This document shows positions 53,973 to 63,151 of a stretch of 64,000 nucleotides of DNA, one piece after another. Position numbers and translations under genes: made by a program. Position 1 is the stretch's first letter; every line of letters begins with the position of its first letter. The DNA is taken from the NCBI GenBank assembly GCA_943736015.1, contig OX031059.1, positions 60,647,159 through 60,711,158 of the forward strand, in the 5' to 3' direction. Under the pieces are notes generated by a model. It had not been told where the DNA came from and did no database searches. It saw only the letters and a program-made list of their open reading frames with translations. The stretch is from Tridacna crocea. Its lineage: Eukaryota > Mollusca > Bivalvia > Cardiida > Cardiidae.

Positions 53973-54289
53973 GAAGAAAGGGATTGATGACTCCAATAAG
54001 ATGCAGGTGAGAGAAATATGTACAGATTAAACATGTTTATGAATTATTTATTTGTTTGGATTGTATGAAAATTGATTTTCCCAGAAGACATTGTGCTTTT
54101 TAGCACAGCCTGTTCTTTGCCTCGTAAGAGATTCTTTACTCATTGTACCATACAGTATATAACCATACATGCATTTCATGGAGAATGTAGACTTAGATCA
54201 GGCTCTGTTTGTGTATCTATAGATCTGTGTCATATAATCAGCTATAAATATAATTTAAGTTACCAGAATTGGCTTTTGGGATAATCAAC

Positions 54290-54518
54290 TTAACCCATTA
54301 CCACACGAGAAAAATTTAGACTGGTCCAAATTGAAAGCATTTGCAGACGACAAAATAAAGGTGACTGAAAAATTGAAATTTGTTCTGGAAAGGTTAGAAA
54401 ACACTGTGGGAAAAGGAGAAAATGCTGGTTACCAGCATTTTCTCCTTTTCCCACAGTGTTTTCTAAAGGCTTCTTTCTCAGGGGCGTCAAAAGTAGGTAT
54501 TGTGTGGTAATGGGTTAA
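54290..54518 (-). mobile_element. HP-MITE copy 34 (near consensus)
   Basis: TTAACCCATTACCACACGAG start, perfect palindrome, GTGTGGTAATGGGTTAA end. Confidence 0.9.
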
Positions 54519-54532
54519 TCATTGCTGAAGGA

Positions 54533-54685
54533 CTAACCCTTATCTCTATACTATACAACAAAATTTTAGGCTTCTCCAAATTAAAGCATTGGCAAGCAAC
54601 AAGTTAGAAGAACTCCAAATCAATCTTATTTTTTGATAGATAGAAATGATTGTTGGAAAAACTCAGTATTGTTTGGTGAACAGTG
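54533..54685 (-). mobile_element. HP-MITE copy 35, internally deleted
   Basis: Start TATACAACAAAATTTTAGGC; the palindrome is lost after GATTGTTGGAAAAACT; ends CAGTATTGTTTGGTGAACAG. Confidence 0.6.
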
Positions 54686-55074
54686 GTGTTGGGCAACTGG
54701 TTGAAAATCTCAATTGATTATTGCTTTGTAATCGGAAGAGCAAACCAACTAGCTACTGGAAGTACAATCGCTTTCTCCATTTCACAGAGAATGCATTTTT
54801 GCTCGAAATACCGTGACAATATTGTCTACATGATACTAGTATTAAGTTTATAAAGATGTTGTGTTCTGCACTTTAATAAAAATGAAAACACATTACAATT
54901 AAATTTTCAGCTTTATTCAATATCAATCATTTCGTTCCTTAAAATTTAGTTTCCAAACTAGTTAAAAAGAATCAGACATATTTCAAGCAGACAAGCCCCT
55001 CCCCCATCCACCAAGATCTATATGTTCATATCATAAAACTTTTTTTTCACTCATGAACAGATTTTATCATCCAC

Positions 55075-55230
55075 TTAGACAAGTCCAAATTGGAAGCATT
55101 TGCAGACGACAAAATTTATGTAACTAAAAAATTGAAATTTGTTTTGGAATTGGGAGAAAACATTATTGGAAAAGAAGAAAATACTGATTTCAGAAGGTCA
55201 TTAAAAGTAGGGATTGTGTGGTAAAATGTT
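55075..55230 (-). mobile_element. HP-MITE copy 36, internally deleted
   Basis: CAAGTCCAAATTGGAAGCATT start; half of the palindrome is missing; GGGATTGTGTGGTAAAATG end. Confidence 0.65.
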
Positions 55231-55385
55231 AAAGTGCTTTGGTTGGTTTTGCTGACGGTGTAAATCACACTGCATGAATGTACATCATAACTCATTACCA
55301 CACAATCCCTACTTTTGACGCTCCTGAGAAAGAAGCCTTTAGAAAACATTGTGGGAAAAGGAGAAAGTGCTGGTAACCAGCATTT

Positions 55386-57712
55386 TTAGCTCACCTGAGC
55401 ACGAAGTGCTCATGGTGAGCTATTGTGATCGTGCTGTGTCCGTCGTCCGTCGTGCGTCGTGCGTCGTCCGTCGTCAACTTTTTACCTTGTGTACGCTCTA
55501 CAGGCCACAGTTTTGGTCGGATACTCATGAAAGTTGGTCAGGATGTTTGTCTCGATGAAATCTCGGACGAGTTCGAAAATGGGTCATGTGGGGTCAAAAA
55601 CTAGGTCACTAGGTCAAATCTTAGAAAAACCTTGTGTACGCTCTAGAGGCCGCATTTTGAGTCGGATACTCATGAAAGTTGGTCAGGATGTTTGTCTCGA
55701 TGATATCTCGGACGAGTTCGAAAATGGGTCATGTGGGGTCAAAAACTAGGTCACTAGGTCAAATCTTAGAAAAACCTTGTGTACGCTCTAGAGGCTGCAT
55801 TTTGAGTCGGATACTCATGAAAGTTGGTCAGGATGTTTGTCTCGATGATATCTCGGACGAGTTCGAAAATGGGTAATGTGGGGTCAAAAACTAGGTCACT
55901 AGGTCAAATCTTAGAAAAACCTTGTGTACGCTCTAGAGGCCGCATTTTGAGTCGGATACTCATGAAAGTTGGTGAGGATGTTTGTCTTGATGATATCTTG
56001 GACGAGTTCGAAAGTGGGTCACGTGGGGTCAAAAACTAGGTCATCAGGTCAAATCTTAGAAAAACCTTGTGTACGCTCTAGAGGCCGCATTTTCAGTCGG
56101 ATACTCATGAAAGTTGGTCAGGATGTTTGTCTCTATGATATCTCGGATGAGTTCGAAAGTGGGTCACGTGGGCTCAAAAACTAGGTCACCAGGTCAAATC
56201 GTACAAAAACCTTGTGTACGCTCTAGAGGCCACATTTTCAGTTGGATACTCATGAAAAATGGTCAGAATGTTTGTCTGGATGATATCTCGGACGAGTTTG
56301 AAAGTGGGTCACGTGGGGTCAAAAACTAGGTCACCAGGTCAAATCTTAGAAAAACCTTTTGTACGCTCTAGAGGCCACATTTTCAGTCGGATACTCATGA
56401 AAAATGGTCAGAATGTTTGTCTGGATGATATCTCGGACGAGTTTGAAAGTGGGTCACGTGGGGTCAAAAACTAGGTCATCAGGTCAAATCTTAGAAAAAC
56501 CTTTTGTACGCTCTAGAGGCCACATTTTCAGTCGGATAGTCATGAAAGTTGGTCAGGATATTTGTCTCGATGATATCTCGGAAGAGTTCGAAAATGGGTC
56601 ACGTGGGGTCAAAAACTAGGTCACCAGGTCAAATCTTAGAAAAACCTTTTGTACGCTCTAGAGGCCACATTTTTAGTTGGATACTCATGAAAGTTGGTCA
56701 GGATGTTTGTCTGGATGATATCTCGGACGAGTTTGAAAATGGGTCACGTTGGGTCAAAAACTAGGTCACCAGGTCAAATCTTAGAAAAACCTTTTGTACG
56801 CTCTAGAGGCCACATTTTCAGTTGGATACTCATGAAAGTTGGTCAGGATGTTTGCCTGGATGATATCTCGGACAAGAACGAAAATGGGTCACGTGGGGTC
56901 AAAAACTAGGTCACTAGGTCAAATGTTAGAAAAACCTGTTGTAGGCTCTAGAGGCCACATTTTCAGTCCGAAACTCTTGTAAGTTGGTCAGAATGTTTGT
57001 CTTGATGATATCTCAGACAGGTTTGAAAATGGGTCATTGGGGGTTAAAAACTAGGTCACCAGGTCAAATCTTAGAAAAACCTTGTATATGCTCTGGATGC
57101 CACATTTTCAGTCCAACACTCTTGAAAATTAGTCAGAATGTTTGCCTTTATAATATCTTGGATGAGTTTGAATATGGGTCATGTTGGGTCAAAAACTGGG
57201 TCAATAGGTCAAATGTTATAAACACCTTTTGTATGCTCTGGAGGACACATTTTCAGTCTGATACTCCTAAAACTTGTTCATAATATTTGTCCTGGTGATA
57301 CCTTGAATGAGTTTGAAAATGGGTCATGTGGAGTCAAAAACTAGGTCAATGGGTCAAATATTAGAAAAACCTTGTGTACACTCCAGAGGCTACATTTTCT
57401 GCCTGATACTCTTCAGACTTGGTCAGAATGTTTGTTTTGGTGATGTCTCAAAAGAGTTTGATAATGGGTATTTGTCGGGTCCAAAACTAGGTCACTTGAT
57501 GAAATCTTAGAAAAACCTTTTGTACACTGTAGAGGCCACATTTTCAGTCCAATACTCATGAAACTTGGCCAGAATGTTTGTCTTATTGATACCTCAAAAG
57601 TGTTTGATGATGGGTAATGTCTGATAAAAAACTAGGTCACTGGGAAACTAGATGGTGCATGTTTGGTCAATAAACTCAGGTGAGCGATTTTAGGGCCATC
57701 ATGGCCCTCTTG
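55386..57712 (+). mobile_element. HINE-1 element, copy G (2.3 kb, most complete)
   Basis: 5' end TTAGCTCACCTGAGCAC with GAGCACGAAGTGCTC hairpin, CGTCGTCCGTCGTGCGTCG microsatellite, fifteen 145-bp tandem units, then CTCAGGTGAGCGATTTTAGG and the hairpin GGGCCATCATGGCCC followed by TCTTG. CTCACCTGAG and CTCAGGTGAG form the subterminal inverted repeat. It is inserted in an HP-MITE between T and T with no duplication. Confidence 0.9.
55475..57650 (+). repeat. 145-bp tandem array, about 15 units
   Basis: The landmark GGTCAGGATGTTTGTCT recurs every 145 bp (near 55534, 55679, 55824 and onward to 57564) without net insertion or deletion. Each unit also contains GTGTACGCTCTAGAGGCC and CAAAAACTAGGTCA. 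The first units are nearly identical; those after 56900 are clearly diverged. Since 145 is not a multiple of three, the 71-residue frames found in each unit shift frame and are not a protein. Confidence 0.9.
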
Positions 57713-57842
57713 TCTCCTTTTCCCACAATGTTTTCTACCCATCACAAAACAGATTTCAAATTTTCAGTCACTTTTATTTTGTCGCCTGCAAATGCTTTCA
57801 ATTTGGACCAGTCTAAAATTTTGTCGTTTGGTAATGGGTTAA

Positions 57843-58068
57843 TTAACCCTTTCCCAAACAAGCCCTGGTTTTTACGTGTCTGCAGTAAGTCTTTTGAAAA
57901 CATTGTGGGAAAAGGAGAAATTACTCTTAACAAGCAATTTCTCCTTTTCCCACAGTGTTTTCTACCCTTTTTGAGAACTTTCTGCCATTTTCTCAAAATC
58001 TAAAATTGTCGTCTGCAAAGTCCTTCAGTTTGGACCAGTCCAAAATTTGTCGTTTGGGAAAGGGTTAA
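57843..58068 (+). mobile_element. HP-MITE copy 38
   Basis: Starts TTAACCCTTTCCCAAACAAG immediately after copy 37 (junction GGGTTAATTAACCC) and ends TTTGGGAAAGGGTTAA. The palindrome has the AATTACTCTTAACAAGCAATT loop form. Confidence 0.85.
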
Positions 58069-58800
58069 GGGTCTTCAGTCCACTTTGTTGCACATTCTGG
58101 ATTAAAAAAAGAAAATTCTAGACATTGCAATATGTGACCTGTAATGCAAAAGGGGACCATTTAGGAACTGCGAAAAGTGTCAACCCTAGTCAGACTGCGC
58201 AAATTACACAGGCTGACCAAGGTCAACACTTCCCTTTTATGATATTTTCTGTATGAAAAGTGGTCATCTTAGCTTGTTATACAATTGTTTTTGAACTATC
58301 AGCTAAATGTAGACAGTTCTTTCCACTATAATAATTATTATCCTGCAAAATTTCCTTTAAAGTCTTAGTAGCGTTCAGCTGAATAAACAAACTGTTTATA
58401 AAAGTAAATTTTATGTTTACTATGTAAAAACATGGTGATTATTATGACTTTTACAATATGTAAAATGCAGTTTGCAAAAGTTCCAGTCGGTGACAGAAAA
58501 GAGAATTTTGATACCAGAACAGATCAACCATGCCGCATTATCTGTTTGTTTACATCGATTAGCTGACTTATCGCTGTAAATGTGGGCAGTGATGTGTTAG
58601 TGGCGTAAATACCACATGATCATTCAAACACCAAACAAACTCTATATTCAATTGGTCGTTTTGTCCCAATTCAAGGCTTGGAAAAGCAAGTTTAACGACA
58701 TCGTAAACAGAAACAACCACAGGGGGGCTGATCATTGCTCATTCATTTATCATCAATACAGAAAGAGTTCACTACATCTAAATAAGAAAACAGGTTCGAA
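58069..58800. other. No gene recognised
   Basis: A GCGCAAATTACACAGGCTGA palindrome near 58150-58240 may be a remnant of the GGATTAGCCTG family. A 62-residue frame at 58616-58804 has no support. Confidence 0.35.
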
Positions 58801-59166
58801 ATGAGCAATCTTACCCTCAAATGGCAAAATATTGGAAGTGTAAACAGTAGTCCTGTGTACTATGTCATAGCACTAATGAGATACAATTATGATGTTCTCG
58901 AAGACCTAGTTCAAATATTCAAGAATGACAATGAAGGTTAACTCAGTGATGACCCTGAAATCGACAGGCTTCCTCATGTATTTTCGAAGGCATATGTCAT
59001 CGCAACCAATGCAATAGCTGACACATTTTCTCTGATCTTATATATGTTTGTTGTGATGGGTAATCCATTTTATTTCAAGTTACAAACTGAAAACAGTGAA
59101 AATTACCTTTTATTTGGCTTGACTGCAGCTTTCAGTAAAAATGAGTTATTGTACTATTTTAACTGA
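58801..59166 (+). pseudogene. Frame of 121 codons with one internal stop, unknown
   Basis: From ATG at 58801 one frame runs to TGA at 59164-59166 with a single TAA at 58939-58941. The first part reads MSNLTLKWQNIGSVNSS and LMRYNYDVLEDLVQIFK; directly after the stop it continues LSDDPEIDRLPHVFSKAYV. The composition of the first 75 codons looks coding; the last 40 are less convincing. No family was recognised. It could be a pseudogene, an exon or chance. Confidence 0.3.
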
Positions 59167-59679
59167 ATCACTTTTTCCTCTTTTTCCTTCTTAGAAGTAT
59201 CATTTATAAATCTTAAACCACTATGTTCTCATTTTAAAGGATGATACTAATTTAACCTCTCTTTTCTGGAAACTAAAAAAAGTATCAACAAAATAATTTC
59301 AAGATAGACATCAAAGGAATTTCTGGTTGGTTTAAAAATGTGCAAAAGTATTATATCTCTATAAATCTGTATTTATCAATGGTCAAGAAATTTTATGTTG
59401 CACTAGAAGTGTTACAAGTCTACTACATATACATTAGAGTTCGGACCGGTATCCGATATATATCGAAAACTAGTATCTTAGTTCAATAGATATATCGGAT
59501 CGAATGTTTCTGTATCAAACAAAATATCGATCATCAAAAGAAAATAAATGTAGAGCATATAAATACCCAATTTAGTTGTTTTTATCGGTGAAACTCTACT
59601 TTTATATTATCAATTCCCGGAAAATCAAATCAAACATCCGATGATTCGGATAGTTTCGGAGAGATTCCTCGGCACTTAC
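59167..59679. other. No gene recognised
   Basis: Contains CGATATATATCG-type palindromes at 59450-59530 that resemble, in inverted form, a segment near 60895-60960. Confidence 0.35.
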
Positions 59680-59927
59680 ATGACCGAGATATTTGGAACT
59701 TGAGACTTGGGAGAACTTCGTTTATCAACCAGGTTAATTTTTCGTGCGATTCCAAAATTGAGTTCTCGGAAATGCCAATACTGTCGTCCAAGACGACAAC
59801 TTTTCCCGGCGGGCAACAAAAAATCTTAGCCAAGGGTTCCATCGGACGACAAGTTTTTTTAGGGCACATGTCCAAAACCAGCTGCTCTGCTTGATCAGGG
59901 ATCAGATATAATTTGTAATTTACAATC
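59680..59927 (-). CDS. Candidate internal exon, unknown gene
   Basis: On the minus strand, after CTAATCAAGCCCAG, 82 codons plus two bases stay open to CGGTCAT|GTAAGT, a consensus donor. Fragments are IVNYKLYLIPDQAEQLVLDM, CPKKTCRPMEPLAKIFCCPP and GKVVVLDDSIGISENSILES. GC content is higher than in the flanks. The frame also reads on past the donor to a stop at 59630. I do not recognise the domain; cysteines are enriched in the middle. Confidence 0.45.
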
Positions 59928-61311
59928 CTGGGCTTGATTAGTTTATCAATTGGTTTTTTACAAGATGTTTAGCGAGGCGGGAAATTCACACACATTCAGG
60001 TAATCTCTTAAGTCGAGTAGTCGTAGAGGTTGGTGTGGCTACCTGGGAAACTTACAACCAATCGAAATGTGTCATTCTTTATCACTCGCCCAGTACCCGT
60101 TACACAATAGATGACAATTAGCTAATACCAGTATTCCCTCGTCATGTTGTTTGAAATCTGCAAGTTATGCATCAATCAACAGATTGCAGACATTTACGCT
60201 GATAATTGGTCAATATAGTTGATTAAAGAGAGGTATTGAACATCTTCTGATGTGATTGAGAGGTAGCGATGGAAATAAGTGAGTCGGTGACCTTTCAACT
60301 TTGGTAAGATTTTTTGGTCAATCTTTTTATATTGCCGAAAAATGTGGCTCGAAAATCAAATCTCTTTTTCCATTAGATCATATGAAATCAGTGTTCTGAC
60401 TCGTAAATTATTGTGTAAATCATTTTATAGACTTGAAATTTGTGTATCAAATGTTAATCACACTTCAGACCTCACGTAAGAAAAAACATGGACAAAAAAA
60501 GCCATTATCCGTGTACCGCGAGTAAAATAACAGGTTTTGATGCTAGTTGTAATCCTTATTGAGAAATCTATGTTGAATCATGCGAATATACCTATCCAGA
60601 AATTAAGACAACATGAAAAATTGTTCAGTGAAAAAAAACAAGGAAACCCATGACACAACAAAATGTCTCCTTGACATCGTCCGATCAGAGTCCTCTTAGA
60701 CTGTCTTTTCAGCTTTTTAATGATTTTAAGCAGTAAATTTGTAGATCTAGTTAGATTTCATATTAATTTAGGCCAACATGATTATGAAATTTCAATACAA
60801 TCTAGAAGTGTTGAATTTGCCGCATTTTGTTTTTCAGGTATGCTGAAAAAAGAACAAACACAGTTTTCGCTTTTTTTCTTTCTTTTATTGAAAATTGAAA
60901 TATCATACGATATATTGAATATCGATCATTTTGTATTGATACAAATATCGCATCGATCACACTAACAGATATGGAGCCCTAATATACATGTATCTATAAT
61001 TTTTGTAATCTGTGAGAATATTTCATTTACCACAGTAAGATTTATGTTGAGTAGTAAAGCAATAATTATTCAATCAGTAGAGAAGAAATTGTTCTAGATC
61101 CAAGGCTTGACTTTAGCCACTGCTTCCCCAAAAAATAGTTCTATGCTGTTGACAGTGCATTCAGATTCTATCCCAAGAGTGCACACATTCCATTTCTCTC
61201 GGCATGCAAAATCACTCTCCATATTTGGAGCTCTGTTCAGTTTTTATCCCCTAAAACTTTATGCCCAATATGCACCCTGGCTACAATATGTATTATCAAC
61301 AGCAGGATTTC
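59928..61311. other. No gene recognised
   Basis: Unique AT-rich sequence; short frames lack domain or splice support. Confidence 0.4.
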
Positions 61312-61543
61312 TTGATTCTATTACGTCATACAGCTTCGGTCTCAAATGAGATGTGCACGCAGCCTAGCGGAGATTTCCAGTGCGCTTTTGATTTTCGAAC
61401 TGTGCAGACGTGGTTCACATAGGAGCCGAGAATATTAAATCTCTAAGCGTACTTCATATAAGATAGTTATCTGTCTTTTTCTCGTTCGGTTTTTTGGTTA
61501 TGCCAAATTGAATTGTTTTTATTTAAAAGTATATCTGTAATTT

Positions 61544-62311
61544 ATGCAGTCATTTATTTGTTGTTTCGCTGAAAGAACTTCAAAACTTTTTTGGTTTGAT
61601 ATTCAAACATGTGGTGTTTCCAATATGGCGGATGCCGAAGTTCAGGCCAAGAAAGTTGTCTCTTCGACAGCAAGTAATATAAAGGACGTTGGAAAGCTCG
61701 GTGAAAAACAAAGCCAGCCGACAATTAAATTTGATTCCTCGTCAAGTTCTGGCTCTACAGAGTCATGTCAGCAAACAAAAACACCAGGTGCATCTTTGAC
61801 GAAGGTCGCTGTACCTGTTCCACCTGCAAATATTAACAACGAAGTTTTGCTTATTTTAAAAGAACTGAATAATAAGTTCAATAAACAGGGGTCTAAGCTT
61901 GAAACACTGGCCAAGACGGTTGATGAACTCTATGAGTGTGAAACCTATGGGAAACAAGAAAATGAGGCACCTTATAGTTCTTATCAGTACTCGGAGCCTG
62001 ATGAATATAGCTATACCAACACGCAGTACAAGGATGATTCTGTGTGTATATCGTCAGAGTCTCCACAGAAGAAGTCTTATACTGAGAATGATAAATGTAA
62101 AGACTTATGTGATAAATATCATATTGCGGAGAAATGTGACCATGAGATCAATGATAATCTCGATGCATTCATTAATAGTTCTTTTAGGAATGGCATTCCA
62201 GAGGAAACTGTGACAGAAATGATGAAAGACATACACAGACCACAAAATTGTGAAGCGCTGGTAAAAATAAAAGTTAACCCTTGTATTTTGCGACTCTTAA
62301 AGCCAGTATGA
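61544..62311 (+). pseudogene. DIRS-like ORF1 (gag-like) fragment
   Basis: Longest frame of the window, 255 codons from the first ATG; the better start is 61625, in the context CCAATATGGCG, giving MADAEVQAKKVVSS and 228 residues. The order is: Ser/Thr-rich N terminus, a short coiled coil around LLILKELNNKFNKQGSKLET (residues about 75-105), an acidic Tyr/Ser-rich linker, then DNLDAFINSSFRNGIPEE and HRPQNCEALVKIKVNPCI. The last motif resembles the 'RPENC..L....VN..IW' signature I recall from ORF1 of DIRS-type elements. The frame ends at a TGA where an unrelated repeat begins, so the C-terminal part is lost. Confidence 0.6.
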
Positions 62312-62515
62312 CGAGCAACGAAGTCGCGAAGCCATGCTAGGGGGGTCCCCCGGAAAAAATTTGAAAATAAGATGCTCTCTGGTGCATTCTGGCGCATTTT
62401 TTGAGGTTTACATAGTGCATTTTTTTTTCGAAAATTGTTCTGGCCATTTTTCATTTTCGCCCGAAAATTTGGTCTGGCCATGGCCGGACCGGCCGGACCG
62501 CTTCCGACAGCCTTG
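62309..62515 (+). repeat. Repeat fragment interrupting DIRS ORF1
   Basis: ACGAGCAACGAAGTCGCGAAG, GGGGGGTCCCCCGG and GGCCATGGCCGGACCGGCC segments; GC-rich and unlike both sides. I associate GCGAGCAACGAAGTCGCGA-type sequence with dispersed marine-invertebrate repeats, from memory only. Confidence 0.35.
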
Positions 62516-62516
62516 A

Positions 62517-62804
62517 TAAACAAGACTTACCACTAAGTTGATGTTTGGTTGGGATTCTGTGTAGTCATATAACAACTGGAGGGATCAAATGCTCACCCTT
62601 TTATTGTAATCCCTCCCACAGAGGATGTGTGACAAGTTCTAACCCCCTAGTCCATAATTTAGTTCAGCTCAATAAGAAATTCCCAGATGCTTTGAATACT
62701 GGAAATCTCGGCTAGGCAGAGGCACATCTCATTTGATCCCTCCATTTGTCACATGACTACATAGAATCCCAACCAAACATCAACTTACAGGTAAGTCTTG
62801 TTTA
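62517..62804. repeat. Inverted repeat, 73-77 bp arms
   Basis: Arms 62517-62589 and 62728-62804 share AACAAGACTTAC, GTTGATGTTTGGTTGGGATTCT and GGAGGGATCAAATG in opposite orientation with few mismatches. They are probably part of the DIRS terminal region. Confidence 0.8.
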
Positions 62805-62985
62805 CTTGGGGGGATTTTACATTATCCTACCGGGTCACTTTACATTGGTGATTGTTTAAGGACCAATAGCTCTATTCTTTGTTTGTATAGTCTGATCTAC
62901 TGGATTTATTCTGCTTGCGTGACAATGTTCAGACATTCTTGCACAAAAAGAAACTATATTGTTTGTTGTTATTTGAGATTCATCC

Positions 62986-63151
62986 ATATTGAAAACATTT
63001 GCAGAGAATTAAATTTTAGGAATTGTCTATGAAAGGATTATTGTGGCAAGTTGGAGAGTATTGAGGGACGGGGAGAAATATACCTGGTTTCAAAATCCTT
63101 CTGTGTTGAGGTTGTTGGAACTCTGGATTGTGTGGTGAGGGGTCAAGGGTT
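62986..63151 (-). mobile_element. HP-MITE copy 39, degenerate
   Basis: ATTGAAAACATTTGCAGAG, ATTGTGGCAAGTTGGAGAG, then GATTGTGTGGTGAGGGGTC and AAGGGTTAA. Confidence 0.55.

Larger units (their letters stand above)
55288..57842 (+). mobile_element. HP-MITE copy 37, split by HINE-1
   Basis: The left part 55288-55385 ends GGTAACCAGCATTT; the right part 57713-57842 begins TCTCCTTTTCCCACAATG and ends TTTGGTAATGGGTTAA. Joined, they give a normal copy with no missing or duplicated base. Confidence 0.9.
61312..62804 (+). mobile_element. Decayed DIRS-like retroelement
   Basis: Left terminal segment 61312-61386 (GATTCTATTACGTCATAC, CAAATGAGATGTGCACGCAG, CGGAGATTTCC) is matched in inverted orientation by 62690-62790 (GGAAATCTCGGCTAGGC, CACATCTCATTTGATCCC, TGACTACATAGAATCCC). 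Between them lies an ORF1 fragment followed by an unrelated repeat. Inverted termini with an ORF1 of this type fit DIRS-like tyrosine-recombinase elements. Reverse transcriptase and recombinase regions are absent. Confidence 0.65.

Noticed and set aside
55534-57510. Series of similar 67-99-residue frames every 145 bp
   Set aside because: They are the same non-coding tandem unit read from each copy; 145 is not divisible by three, so they cannot form one protein.
61107-61349. 80-residue frame upstream of DIRS ORF1
   Set aside because: It overlaps the DIRS terminal repeat and lacks similarity to any family I know.
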